A DNA stretch of 64,000 nt from Bacteroidales bacterium (GTDB lineage: Bacteria > Bacteroidota > Bacteroidia > Bacteroidales > Marinilabiliaceae), in NCBI GenBank assembly GCA_024401295.1, contig JAKSLG010000002.1, positions 118,851 to 182,850 on the forward strand. The letters run 5' to 3'. Numbering within the stretch: the stretch's first letter is position 1; every line of letters begins with the position of its first letter. Below the pieces are notes generated by a model. It was not told the DNA's origin. It was given only the letters and a program-made list of their open reading frames with translations, and did not search any database. Both the position numbers and the translations under genes were made by a program. Positions 1-8,651 of this stretch are shown in pieces.

Positions 1-1516
1 GCTCATCGTTCACATTATCCATATAAGCCTCCAGCTCAGCATTTCTAGCGTTGTCAACAGCCTTTTTGAGTTGTTCCGGAGTCGGCAAAACGACATCGTC
101 CTTGTCTGGATAGAGACCAAAAACAACAAAATTTTTCTCAACTGACGCAGTCAGGGATGCAATAGCATCCGAAATCACCTGAGGAGACAAAGCCGTGGCC
201 AACATCTTAAAAGTCTGGAAATCGACCTCAAGGCCTGGAGATGGTGCATTGTCGATAAAGTGACGAACGTATTCGTTGATATAATAACTGTTTTTCTGTT
301 TATCACGATTTTCATACGCTTTTTCGACCTGACTCAGAATTTCGTCCTTGGCACGGGAAATCTCTGTTGGAGTTATGCCAAAACGGCGAGCACGCTCAAT
401 TTCACGCATTGCCGCATCGACTGCTTCGGCGTTCTGTCCCGGCTTTGGAACAACCGTGAGCTGGAGTGCATCACAAGTCTTCGAAATGAGGTATTCTCCA
501 TAGCTCACCCCAGCGTAAACGAACGGACAATCCTCCATCTTAGCGATCTCATCGAGACGTATATTCAGCGAGTTACAGATGGTTCCCATAACGAACTGCT
601 CAACGTAACTTGCCACGGTGCCCTTCATTTCACGACTTAGAGGTTCTCCTTTAAAGCAAAGCCATATTTCCGGCGAGCTCATCTCCTTATCCTTATCGAT
701 AACGTAGATAGACTCTTCATTTACAGGAACTTCATAGGTCTCGAACTTTGCAGCATTCTCCGGCATTTTGATATCTGAGAATCCGTTGATTATACGCTTC
801 TCAATATCATCTACATCCACATCGCCGACGACAATAATTGCTTGAAGATCCGGACGGTACCATTTTTCGTAATATTCACGCAAGAACTTTGGCTCGAAAT
901 TATCCACAACGCTCATCAAACCAATCGGCATACGCTTTCCATAGCGAGAACCTGGATAAAGTGTTTCCAGATTGCGATTGAGAATACGCATAAAAGCCGA
1001 AGAACGCATGCGCCATTCCTCATGAATCACACCACGTTCCTTGTCGATTTCAGCAGCTTCGAGCAATAGTCCATCACTCCAGTCGCGCAAAATGAGCAAA
1101 CATGAATCAATATTTTCCGTCAGGACCGGAACATCATTTATGTTATATACCGTCTCGTCTGTCGATGTATATGCATTCAGATTTTCTCCGAACTTAACTC
1201 CAATAGACTCGCAATAATCTACAATTCTATTTCCTGGAAAATGCTTGGTTCCGTTGAAACACATGTGCTCAAGGAAATGAGCGAGACCACGCTGCTCTTC
1301 CTCCTCCTGGACAGAGCCGACCATCTGAGCAATGTAGAAATTGGCACGCTCGCGAGGCTCTTCATTGTGGCGTATATAGTACGTCAGGCCATTTTCCAAA
1401 CGGCCATAACGGACTGCTGGATCGAGAGGCAGCGTTTGATACTGTGCAACCGCAACATTGCAGGCAACAAGGCCAACAACCATCGCGAATGCACTTTTTG
1501 CATTACGTAATAACAT
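1..1516 (-). CDS. M16 family zinc peptidase (N-terminal part; runs off the left edge)
   Basis: Secreted pitrilysin-like metallopeptidase, read on the minus strand from the ATG at 1516; about 505 codons are in the window and the gene continues beyond base 1, so it is the N-terminal half of what is usually a 900+ residue two-domain enzyme. Residues 1-25 form a signal peptide ending ...VAVAQ. The inverted zinc motif HFLEH is at residues 80-84 (His80, Glu83, His84), and the third ligand is most likely Glu160 in IDKERGVIHEEW, 76 residues downstream as expected for M16. A second M16 inactive-type domain follows the active one. It probably degrades peptides in the periplasm or at the cell surface. 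Family assignment is firm; substrate is unknown. Confidence 0.9.
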   Translation of the reverse strand, partial: MLLRNAKSAFAMVVGLVACNVAVAQYQTLPLDPAVRYGRLENGLTYYIRHNEEPRERANFYIAQMVGSVQEEEEQRGLAHFLEHMCFNGTKHFPGNRIVDYCESIGVKFGENLNAYTSTDETVYNINDVPVLTENIDSCLLILRDWSDGLLLEAAEIDKERGVIHEEWRMRSSAFMRILNRNLETLYPGSRYGKRMPIGLMSVVDNFEPKFLREYYEKWYRPDLQAIIVVGDVDVDDIEKRIINGFSDIKMPENAAKFETYEVPVNEESIYVIDKDKEMSSPEIWLCFKGEPLSREMKGTVASYVEQFVMGTICNSLNIRLDEIAKMEDCPFVYAGVSYGEYLISKTCDALQLTVVPKPGQNAEAVDAAMREIERARRFGITPTEISRAKDEILSQVEKAYENRDKQKNSYYINEYVRHFIDNAPSPGLEVDFQTFKMLATALSPQVISDAIASLTASVEKNFVVFGLYPDKDDVVLPTPEQLKKAVDNARNAELEAYMDNVNDE

Positions 1517-1588
1517 CGGTTTATGATTTTTGTTTGGTTAATTTATCGGAGTGTACTTCAAAGATCGGTCACATTTGAATTATGTCGC

Positions 1589-1617
1589 AAAAAAAAGTTG
1601 AACTCGATGTTCAACTT
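1589..1617 (-). terminator. Rho-independent terminator of the ACT-domain gene
   Basis: A perfect 9-bp stem (AAGTTGAAC / GTTCAACTT, 1595-1603 and 1609-1617) with a 5-nt loop is followed, reading on the minus strand, by a run of T. It sits just after the stop of the ACT-domain gene. Confidence 0.75.
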
Positions 1618-1624
1618 CATTTAT

Positions 1625-2293
1625 TTATCTAAGCTTGTGAGCCGTCTTTAGATTTTTCAGTATCGTAAAGGCCCTATCGACATCTTCCTCAGCTACGATT
1701 ATTGAGAATTCGTTGGTTGTCGATACCACTTCCTTCACGTTAATTCCTTCCCATGCGATAAACTTCATGATCTGATAATAGAAGCCGCATGCCTGGACAT
1801 TATTCGCAGGAAGTTTGAGAGTTATGGCAGACAAATTGTCGTTGCGGAACGAGCATTCTTCGCCTTCAAAGTTCTTGTCGACGATAGAGCAATAGTCTGA
1901 ACCGATAATGACAGTTGACTCGAAGACACCACGGACTGTAGTATAGAATGCGTCATTGCTGCTGCTGAGCTGATTCATCACACCATTGAGACATTCGAGA
2001 ATCGTTGCGCTATTGCGGAATGTATAATCAGTCAAGTTCGAACGGACAATTATGTCACCGATTTGGCTGAGCACGGCTTCATAAGAGCCGAAGCCACTAT
2101 TTTCGAGGCTTGGCACAAGTCGGTTGAGGGCCATAACAATGGCACCTTGCTTAACATCTTTCTGCACGAGGCTTTCGACCAAAGGGTGAATCTGTCGGGC
2201 AAGCGACGAGATATTGAGCAAACCCTCTGAGAGTGCTTCCATGATAAAAGGCTTAACCTTAACGACTTTTTCTACGGCCTGACTGATTGTCAT
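1625..2293 (-). CDS. ACT-domain regulatory protein (aspartokinase-like C-terminus)
   Basis: A 222-residue cytoplasmic protein. The C-terminal 75 or so residues look like an ACT domain of the aspartokinase kind (EGINVKEVVSTTNEFSIIV, then VDRAFTILKNL). The N-terminal part (residues 1-70) is helical and resembles a winged-helix segment (NISSLARQIHPLVESL). There is no kinase catalytic domain, so the name aspartate kinase sometimes given to such proteins would be wrong. It is divergent from dapA, the first committed enzyme of lysine/diaminopimelate synthesis, which is compatible with a role as an amino-acid-sensing regulator; that is inference from position and domain only. Confidence 0.6.
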   Translation of the reverse strand: MTISQAVEKVVKVKPFIMEALSEGLLNISSLARQIHPLVESLVQKDVKQGAIVMALNRLVPSLENSGFGSYEAVLSQIGDIIVRSNLTDYTFRNSATILECLNGVMNQLSSSNDAFYTTVRGVFESTVIIGSDYCSIVDKNFEGEECSFRNDNLSAITLKLPANNVQACGFYYQIMKFIAWEGINVKEVVSTTNEFSIIVAEEDVDRAFTILKNLKTAHKLR

Positions 2294-2321
2294 CGTGTAT
2301 AGTATTTAAATATTTATGCCG

Positions 2322-2352
2322 CAAAAATACGAATTGTTAATTGATTAACAAA
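2322..2352 (-). promoter_or_regulatory. Bacteroidota-type promoter for the ACT-domain gene
   Basis: On the minus strand TTTG (2352-2349) is followed after 19 bases by TATTTTTG (2329-2322), a full match to the -33/-7 pattern TTTG-N19-TAnnTTTG of the primary Bacteroidota sigma factor. Confidence 0.7.
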
Positions 2353-2402
2353 GCGAATAAATAATTATTTTCCATCATCCAAAATCATAATGAAAGATTT
2401 TA

Positions 2403-2411
2403 TAACTTTGC
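2403..2411 (+). promoter_or_regulatory. -7 element (TAACTTTGC) upstream of dapA
   Basis: TAACTTTGC lies 40 bases before the dapA start and matches TAnnTTTG. No clear -33 TTTG is present, so this is a partial match. Confidence 0.5.
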
Positions 2412-2449
2412 ATCCAATTGATTAGACGAAAAGCAAGATATAAAAGATT

Positions 2450-3340
2450 ATGAATAAATTCATGCTCCAAGGCTCAATTGCCGCCCTCGTCACTCCATTC
2501 AAGAAAGACGGCAGCATTGATATGAAGGCTTTCGACGCGATGCTCGAAGCACATGTTGCAGGCGGCACAAAAGGTGTTGTCGTTTGTGGCACCACAGGTG
2601 AGACTCCAACATTGAGCGAAACGGAAGACGCAGAGATGTTCCGCCATGCAGTAGAACGCGTTGGCGGTCGCATGACTGTCATTGCAGGAACAGGTAGCAA
2701 CTCGACACAGAGCTGCATCAAATACACTCAGAATGCCGTATCGGCCGGTGTTGATGCTGTTTTGGTTGTTGGTCCATATTACAACAAGCCAACATCGAAG
2801 GGTATGTATTTGCATTTTTCGGAATTGGCAAAAAACATCGACGTACCTATTATATTATATAATGTACCAGGTCGCACTGGTTCGGCAATCAAGCCAGACG
2901 TTGCAATTCAGCTCGCTGCTGACCACAAGAACATTGTCGGCATCAAGGAAGCGAGTGGAAATCTCCATAACATCGAATATCTGTTGAAGCATCGTCAGGA
3001 AGGTTTCCGTGTATATAGCGGCGACGACGGCATTGCAATGATGTGTAATTTGCTCGGTGCCGACGGCTGTATCTCTGTTGCGGCAAACGTATTCCCAAAA
3101 GAATTCAGCCAGATGATGGAGCTTTCGATTGCCGGCGACGCAAAAGCAGCACGTGAGATTCATTTCAAGTATTGCAAGCTCATGGATTTGCTCTTCGTAG
3201 AATCTAATCCTATTCCTGTTAAAGCTGCATTGGCAGCGATGGGCATGATTGAGGAAGTCTACAGAGCACCATTGTGTGCAATGGAAGAGAGCAACAAGAA
3301 GCTGCTTCTCGATGAGATGAAGAGTCTCAAACTCATCTAA
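2450..3340 (+). CDS. dapA: 4-hydroxy-tetrahydrodipicolinate synthase
   Basis: Condenses pyruvate with aspartate semialdehyde, the first step of the diaminopimelate/lysine branch that also feeds peptidoglycan. The 296-residue length is normal for the family. The TIM-barrel hallmarks are present: CGTTGE at residues 46-51, the tyrosine pair near 110, catalytic Tyr137 in ILYNVPGRTG, and Schiff-base Lys166 in VGIKEASG. It heads a plus-strand run with the PH-domain protein, trkA, ruvX, def, dnaN and queH, mostly separated by fewer than 30 bases. The start follows a TAACTTTGC -7 element by 40 bases. Confidence 0.97.
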   Translation: MNKFMLQGSIAALVTPFKKDGSIDMKAFDAMLEAHVAGGTKGVVVCGTTGETPTLSETEDAEMFRHAVERVGGRMTVIAGTGSNSTQSCIKYTQNAVSAGVDAVLVVGPYYNKPTSKGMYLHFSELAKNIDVPIILYNVPGRTGSAIKPDVAIQLAADHKNIVGIKEASGNLHNIEYLLKHRQEGFRVYSGDDGIAMMCNLLGADGCISVAANVFPKEFSQMMELSIAGDAKAAREIHFKYCKLMDLLFVESNPIPVKAALAAMGMIEEVYRAPLCAMEESNKKLLLDEMKSLKLI

Positions 3341-3351
3341 AAAAAACGAGA

Positions 3352-3774
3352 ATGGATAACGAGAAAGTAATATTTGAAGGCACGCCATCGCAATGGAACA
3401 ATTTCAAGGTCTATGCGGTGTGCTTTCTATTGTGCTGGCTCGTTGTTCCAATTTTTGTGGCCATATATCACTACTTCAAGACAAAGTCGGAATTGACGAC
3501 AATCACTACGCTCAAGATTGTAACTGAGCGAGGAGTCTTTTCGCGCGAGATGAACGAAATTCTTCTTCAGCGTGTAACTGACGTGAAACTCAACCAATCA
3601 TTCGGGCAACGTATTCTCGGTCTTTCCGACATTTCAGTCTTCTCTACCGATCAGACAAGCGGCTTACTCAAGATTGAGTCTATCCGCGACGGCAAACGCA
3701 TCTGGAATGAGTTGCGTGAGTCTGTTGCGACTTGCCGCCAGAACATCAAGGAAATTGAGCAAAGAATCGTCTGA
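3352..3774 (+). CDS. PH domain-containing membrane protein (YdbS/bPH2-like)
   Basis: A 140-residue protein. Residues 20-45 form one long or two short membrane segments, and residues 50-120 match the bacterial pleckstrin-homology pattern TTLKIVTERGVFSREMNEIL followed by QRVTDVKLNQSFGQRILG. Such proteins sit at the inner membrane; their function is not well defined. It begins 11 bases after dapA and ends 15 bases before trkA, so it is probably cotranscribed. Confidence 0.75.
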   Translation: MDNEKVIFEGTPSQWNNFKVYAVCFLLCWLVVPIFVAIYHYFKTKSELTTITTLKIVTERGVFSREMNEILLQRVTDVKLNQSFGQRILGLSDISVFSTDQTSGLLKIESIRDGKRIWNELRESVATCRQNIKEIEQRIV

Positions 3775-3789
3775 CATGGAGGAAATTCA

Positions 3790-5133
3790 ATGAGAATATT
3801 CATAGCAGGCGCAGGTGCTGTGGGCACCCACTTGGCAAAACTCTTTGTCGATTCGGATCATGAGGTAACACTCATGGACGAGGACGATAGCAAATTGCAA
3901 CAGGTCGAGAGCCATCTTGACCTAATGACGCGACGTGGATGTATGACATCGTTGGCAGACTTGAAAAATGCCGACGTTGAAAGGACAGACCTTTTCATTG
4001 CCGTGCCGCCTTCGCGCGACATGAGTATTTTGGCGTGCGTATTGGCAAAAAAACTTGGAGCCAAGACGACAATTGCACGAGCAAACATGTCGGAATATCT
4101 TAAGCCGAACAATCTTGATTTTTTCCGTCAACTCGGTGTCGACGAAATAATCTACCCTGAGCAATTGGCTGCTTTTGAAGCAGTTGAATCGCTCAAAAAA
4201 GTCGGCATTCGTCAATGGTATGAATCATCAGACGGAAAAATCGTCCTCAGTGTCATCAAGGTACGCGAAGGAGCGCCACTGCTGAACATCCCATTTGCTG
4301 AAATAGATGCCGAGAAGAAAAAGCGCTTCAATATTGTTGCCATATATCGACAAGGCGATACGATCATTCCTCACGGAAGTGACATGCTGAAGCATGGAGA
4401 CCTTGCATATTTTGTTTCGACGCACGACACCCTTCCGCTTATTCTCGAAGATGCTGGAAAGGAACAATACGACATCAAGAACGTGATGATCGTAGGCGGA
4501 AGCCGGGTAGGCAACCTCATCGCCCGCAAACTCGAAAACATGGGCGGTTATAACGTAAAACTCATCGAACTCAATCACGATCGTTCGATGCAGCTTGCGA
4601 ACAGCCTTGAAAACACGCTCATCATCAATGGCGACGGACGAAATCTTGAGTTGCTGAAAGATGAAGGCATCAGCAAGATGCAGGCTTTCGTTGCAGTCAC
4701 CGACAATGCCGAAATAAACATTCTGGCATGTCAGCTTGCAAAGAAAATGGGCATCCGCAAGACGGTTGCAGAGGTCGAGAACCTCGACTACATACCGCTT
4801 GCAGAAGGTATCGGAATCGGCACATTGCTCAACAAGAAACTGATTGCCGCGAGCCACATCTATAGATACACGCTTCATGCGCATGCTGCCTACGTGAAAT
4901 GCCTCACGTCCAACAATTCAGAGATGCTCGAACTTGTTGCACAGCCTGGTTCAAAAATCACGAAATCGCAAATCAAGGACTTGAGTCTGCCAAAAGACAT
5001 GAACATCGGAGCGATTGTAAGAGACAACGAAGTGTTGATTGCATCGGGCCAGATGCAGATATTGCCATACGACAAAGTAGTCATGTTTGCCATGCAGAGT
5101 TGCATACACAAAATTGAAAAGCTCTTTGTGTGA
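3790..5133 (+). CDS. trkA: Trk system potassium uptake regulatory subunit TrkA
   Basis: Cytoplasmic NAD(H)-binding gating ring for the TrkH potassium channel. The 447-residue protein has two tandem halves, each with an RCK_N Rossmann fold plus RCK_C domain: the first glycine motif is AGAGAVGTHLAKLF at residue 6 onward, the second is IVGGSRVGNLIARKL near residue 236. No trkH lies next to it in this window. Its stop overlaps the ruvX start by one base (TGATG), so translation of the two is probably coupled. Confidence 0.93.
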   Translation: MRIFIAGAGAVGTHLAKLFVDSDHEVTLMDEDDSKLQQVESHLDLMTRRGCMTSLADLKNADVERTDLFIAVPPSRDMSILACVLAKKLGAKTTIARANMSEYLKPNNLDFFRQLGVDEIIYPEQLAAFEAVESLKKVGIRQWYESSDGKIVLSVIKVREGAPLLNIPFAEIDAEKKKRFNIVAIYRQGDTIIPHGSDMLKHGDLAYFVSTHDTLPLILEDAGKEQYDIKNVMIVGGSRVGNLIARKLENMGGYNVKLIELNHDRSMQLANSLENTLIINGDGRNLELLKDEGISKMQAFVAVTDNAEINILACQLAKKMGIRKTVAEVENLDYIPLAEGIGIGTLLNKKLIAASHIYRYTLHAHAAYVKCLTSNNSEMLELVAQPGSKITKSQIKDLSLPKDMNIGAIVRDNEVLIASGQMQILPYDKVVMFAMQSCIHKIEKLFV

Positions 5134-5552
5134 TGGGACGAATTCTGGCAATAGACTATGGCAAAAAGAGATGCGGACTTGCAGCAAGTGATCCAATGAA
5201 GATTATTGCAAATGGTCTGACAACGGTTGCCACGACGGAACTGTTTGATTTTATCAGTCAATATGTTGCAAAAGAACAGGTTGAGTGCATCGTGATGGGG
5301 AAACCGACAAAGGTTACGGGCGAAGATTCGGAGACGATGAAATATATCACGCCTTTTGTCAACAGACTGAGGAAAAATTTCCCTTCGATTCCTGTCGAAA
5401 TGGTTGACGAACGCTTCACGACAAAACTTGCCTTTCAAGCAATGATTGACGGCGGAGTCAAAAAAAAGGGCCGAGACAATAAAAACGGGACTGTTGACAT
5501 GGTCAGTGCAACAATAATCCTGCAGACATATATGGAAAGCGTTTTACATTAA
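5133..5552 (+). CDS. ruvX: Putative pre-16S rRNA nuclease / Holliday junction resolvase-like (YqgF)
   Basis: A 139-residue RNase H-fold protein, the normal size for YqgF. The N-terminal ILAIDYGKKRCGLAASD carries the first catalytic Asp; VMGKPTKVTGEDSE and VEMVDERFTTK (second acidic pair) and a C-terminal VDMVSATIILQTY complete the family pattern. The family is implicated in 5' processing of 16S rRNA. The ATG at 5133 is preferred over an in-frame GTG three bases earlier because it gives the TGATG overlap with trkA. Confidence 0.93.
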   Translation: MGRILAIDYGKKRCGLAASDPMKIIANGLTTVATTELFDFISQYVAKEQVECIVMGKPTKVTGEDSETMKYITPFVNRLRKNFPSIPVEMVDERFTTKLAFQAMIDGGVKKKGRDNKNGTVDMVSATIILQTYMESVLH

Positions 5553-5576
5553 CAACATAAAACACACTATATCAAT

Positions 5577-6128
5577 ATGCTACTACCAATAGTTCAATAC
5601 GGACATCCAATTTTGCGAAAGATGTCCGAAGACATCACCAAGGACTACGAGAATCTGCAAAAGCTCATTGCAGACATGTACGAGACGATGTATAAAGCTG
5701 AAGGCATCGGCATTGCGGCGCCACAGATCGGCAAGAATATACGTCTTTTTGTAATCGATGCGACTCCATGTGTTGAGGACTATCCGGAAGTAAAGGATTT
5801 CAAACGTGTGTTCATCAACGCACATATTGTTGAGAAAAGCGAAGCAACAACGAGCACAAGCGAAGGTTGCCTCAGTCTGCCAGGAATCAGCGAAGAAGTT
5901 CGTCGAAGCACATCCATCAGAATCAAATATCTGGACGAAAATTTCGAAGAGCATGACGAAGTCATAAGTGGCTATTGTGCGATTGTTGTCCAGCACGAAT
6001 ATGACCACCTTGACGGAAAGGTTTTTGTCGATCATCTCGGCGCTTTGAAAAAACGTCTGCTCAAGGGCAAGCTCAATGCGATCAGCTCAGGCAAAGCGCC
6101 AGTGCGATACAGAGTTGTATTACCATAA
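5577..6128 (+). CDS. def: Peptide deformylase
   Basis: Removes the formyl group from the N-terminal methionine of nascent proteins. All three active-site motifs are intact in the 183-residue protein: GIGIAAPQ (43-50), EGCLS (96-100, metal ligand Cys98) and QHEYDH (139-144, His140, Glu141, His144). It lies between ruvX and dnaN, spaced 24 and 27 bases from its neighbours. Confidence 0.97.
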   Translation: MLLPIVQYGHPILRKMSEDITKDYENLQKLIADMYETMYKAEGIGIAAPQIGKNIRLFVIDATPCVEDYPEVKDFKRVFINAHIVEKSEATTSTSEGCLSLPGISEEVRRSTSIRIKYLDENFEEHDEVISGYCAIVVQHEYDHLDGKVFVDHLGALKKRLLKGKLNAISSGKAPVRYRVVLP

Positions 6129-6155
6129 ACAAAAAACAATCAAAAAGACAATTAT

Positions 6156-7268
6156 ATGAAATTTGTAGTTTCAAGCGGCGATTTGCTCAACCGCATGCAG
6201 ATTGCAGGTCGCGCCATAGCAAGCAAGAACCCAATTCCAATTTTGGGAGAATTTCTTTTCACTATATCTGGATCGCAACTAAAGATTACAGGTTGCGATG
6301 CTGAAATCAGAGTCGTTGCCACACTCGAAGTAAGCGATGCAGATCGCGACGGCAGCATTGCAATTCCAGGCAACAAGCTTATTGAATACCTGAAGCGTCT
6401 GCCAGAGCAGCCTGTCAGCTTCAACATCAACGATGAAACTCTCGCTATTGAGATCTCGACAACAAGCGGCAAGAGCAATCAGGCAGGACACAATGGCGAT
6501 GAATATCCAGAACTTAAAGCTTTGGAAGACAACAAGAAGCAAATCACAATGTCTTCCGACGCCATCCTCGCAGGCATCACACACACTCTCTTTGCAACGG
6601 CAAATGACGACCTCCGCCCTATCATGAACGGCATTCTCTTTGACATCGAAGAGAATCAGACCACATTCGTTGCAACGGATACTCACATCATGGCTCGATA
6701 TATCCGCAAAGATACAACGTCTGCAGAGAAATCGGCATTCGTGCTTGGAAAGAAACCAGCTTCGTTGCTTAAGAACGTGCTGACTCCAGGCGAAAACGTC
6801 AGCATTGAATTCGATGGCAAGAGCGCGGTTTTCAACACAGAAAAGCTTCAAATCACATGCAGACTTACTGAAGGCAACTATCCTCAGTACAAGAGCGTGA
6901 TCCCGAACTCTAATCCATACAATGTGACAATCAACCGACAGGATCTTTCAAACGCAATTGCACGTTCATCACTATTCTGCGACGGAACAGAGCTTGTCAA
7001 GTTTGAAGTCTCTTCAAACAGCATTCACATTTCTGCACAGGATCTTGACTTCTCTTGCTCAGCGAGTGAAACAATTGCATGTCAATATGTTGGAAACGAC
7101 ATGGTCATTGGCCTGAAAGCCTCATATTTTGCAAATATTCTGTCGAACATGAGTTCTACAGACATCGAGATGCAACTCAGCGACCCATCGCGTGCAGCAA
7201 TCGTCACACCGACAGAAAAGAACGACACGGAAGATGAGCTCATGCTCATCATGCCGATGAAAGTATAG
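6156..7268 (+). CDS. dnaN: DNA polymerase III beta sliding clamp
   Basis: Ring-shaped processivity clamp of the replicative polymerase. The 370-residue length and three-domain repeat are typical: domain 1 opens MKFVVSSGDLLNRMQ and contains NPIPILGEFLF; domain 2 contains LFATANDDLRPIMNGILFD and FVATDTHIMARY; domain 3 ends with ELMLIMPMKV, the usual form of the C-terminal loop near the hydrophobic peptide-binding pocket. It is not next to dnaA here. Confidence 0.97.
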   Translation: MKFVVSSGDLLNRMQIAGRAIASKNPIPILGEFLFTISGSQLKITGCDAEIRVVATLEVSDADRDGSIAIPGNKLIEYLKRLPEQPVSFNINDETLAIEISTTSGKSNQAGHNGDEYPELKALEDNKKQITMSSDAILAGITHTLFATANDDLRPIMNGILFDIEENQTTFVATDTHIMARYIRKDTTSAEKSAFVLGKKPASLLKNVLTPGENVSIEFDGKSAVFNTEKLQITCRLTEGNYPQYKSVIPNSNPYNVTINRQDLSNAIARSSLFCDGTELVKFEVSSNSIHISAQDLDFSCSASETIACQYVGNDMVIGLKASYFANILSNMSSTDIEMQLSDPSRAAIVTPTEKNDTEDELMLIMPMKV

Positions 7269-7275
7269 TAATATT

Positions 7276-7851
7276 ATGTACGTTCCGCCAAAAGTGGAAA
7301 CGCCAGACAAAAAGAGCGAGGTGATGCTGCATGCTTGTTGCGCACCTTGCTCTTCGGCTATTTTGGAATGTCTATTGCACAATGGCATCAAACCTGTCGT
7401 TTTCTACTATAACCCGAACATATATCCGCGCGAAGAATACGAAATCCGCAAAGCTGAAAGCATAAAGCAGACGCAAAATCTGGGCATCCGCTTCATTGAT
7501 GGCGACTACGATCACGAAGCATGGAAAGGAATAGCTTGCGGACTTGAGAATGAACCGGAACGCGGTTCTCGATGTCTTGAATGCTTCAAGATGCGATTGC
7601 TGGCAACTGCACAATGTGCAAGGAAAGAAGGCATCAGCATCATCAGTACGACATTGGCATCATCGAGATGGAAGAGCCTTCAACAGATTGAAGAAGCCGG
7701 AATATGGGCAGCAGCGCAAGTTGATGGTGTCGAGTTTTGGCTTCAAAACTGGCGCAAAGGCGGATTGCAGGAACGACGAAACCAACTTCTTCGAGAAGGT
7801 GGTTTTTACAACCAACTGTACTGCGGATGCGAATATTCAATGCGTAGTTGA
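7276..7851 (+). CDS. queH: Epoxyqueuosine reductase QueH (DUF208)
   Basis: Last step of queuosine tRNA modification: reduces epoxyqueuosine to queuosine, in organisms lacking cobalamin-dependent QueG. The 191-residue protein has the conserved cysteines of QueH: HACCAPCSS near residue 20, SRCLECFKMRL near residue 97, and YCGCEYS at the C-terminus, which coordinate a [4Fe-4S] cluster and a second metal. NWRKGGLQERRNQLL, also characteristic, precedes the last motif. It starts 8 bases after dnaN and ends at a strong terminator. Confidence 0.93.
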   Translation: MYVPPKVETPDKKSEVMLHACCAPCSSAILECLLHNGIKPVVFYYNPNIYPREEYEIRKAESIKQTQNLGIRFIDGDYDHEAWKGIACGLENEPERGSRCLECFKMRLLATAQCARKEGISIISTTLASSRWKSLQQIEEAGIWAAAQVDGVEFWLQNWRKGGLQERRNQLLREGGFYNQLYCGCEYSMRS

Positions 7852-7871
7852 AATCGTGTCCACAAAAACAC

Positions 7872-7908
7872 AAAAGCCAGATCTTCAAAAGAAAGACCTG
7901 GCTTTTTT
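7872..7908 (+). terminator. Rho-independent terminator after queH
   Basis: Stem AAAGCCAGATCTT pairs with AAGACCTGGCTTT (one G-U), short A-rich loop, then a T run. It closes the dapA-queH run. Confidence 0.85.
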
Positions 7909-7928
7909 ATTTCGAGAATAATCTTGAA

Positions 7929-8531
7929 TTAGTCCACAACGTAGAATGTCTCGCCGTTGATGTAGATCGGGCTAAAGATGAATCCCAGTGCCTTGTAGCA
8001 ACGGACGCTTCTGATTATGACAGAAACACTTCCGACAGGAATTGCATCAACGATTTCACCACGAACAGGGCGATAATCAGCGCACATGTGATGAATCTTG
8101 TGAGTATGCATGAATGTAGATCCGTATGGCCATTTATGCGAAGTTCTGCATCCGACCTCATACACATATGGGACATTATTATAGTCGTAGTATGAGTGAT
8201 GATGAGGATTTACATATGGAGCTGGTGCAGGATCGACATGAACATGTACATCGACGTGATGCGGAGCCGGCGCAGGAGCTGGCTTATAGTGATCCGGCTT
8301 TGTCGCATTATTAGTATGCGATGGCGCATTATTCTGATTCACAGTAGCCTTCTGAGCAGGATCCTGAGAAGGACGTTCGTGACTATTTGTAGTTGACGAA
8401 GTCGATGAATTGTCAGTGCGCTGAGTGTTTCGACGAACATTCTGTGCATCTGTCATTGTTGCTGCTGCGGTAGAGAAGACGATTGTCATCAAAGCTACCA
8501 TTATACCTTTTGTATTCATATTACTTTTCAT
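7929..8531 (-). CDS. Secreted proline/histidine-rich hypothetical protein
   Basis: A 200-residue exported protein of unknown function. A signal peptide occupies roughly residues 1-29 (ends ATMTDAQ). Residues 30-115 are low-complexity: Asn/Thr/Ser-rich first, then Pro-, Ala- and His-rich (repeated PAPAP and HHVDVHVHVDPAPAP). The last 80 residues look folded, with Cys pairs and a C-terminal IYINGETFYVVD that faintly resembles DUF6515-type repeats. The His-rich linker could bind metal; that is speculation from composition. Confidence 0.6.
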   Translation of the reverse strand: MKSNMNTKGIMVALMTIVFSTAAATMTDAQNVRRNTQRTDNSSTSSTTNSHERPSQDPAQKATVNQNNAPSHTNNATKPDHYKPAPAPAPHHVDVHVHVDPAPAPYVNPHHHSYYDYNNVPYVYEVGCRTSHKWPYGSTFMHTHKIHHMCADYRPVRGEIVDAIPVGSVSVIIRSVRCYKALGFIFSPIYINGETFYVVD

Positions 8532-8651
8532 TTTTTCTGTTACACAAATCTTTTACTGCATTCTGCCATTAATGGTTGCAAACGGCATGCCAAAATTTCA
8601 TTACAAAACGATATCTCGACGAAATGCTAAGAATTATCGATGAAAGTCGTA

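Noticed and set aside
4228-4884. A 218-codon minus-strand frame inside trkA
   Set aside because: Lies opposite a convincing TrkA with two Rossmann motifs; no independent evidence of coding.
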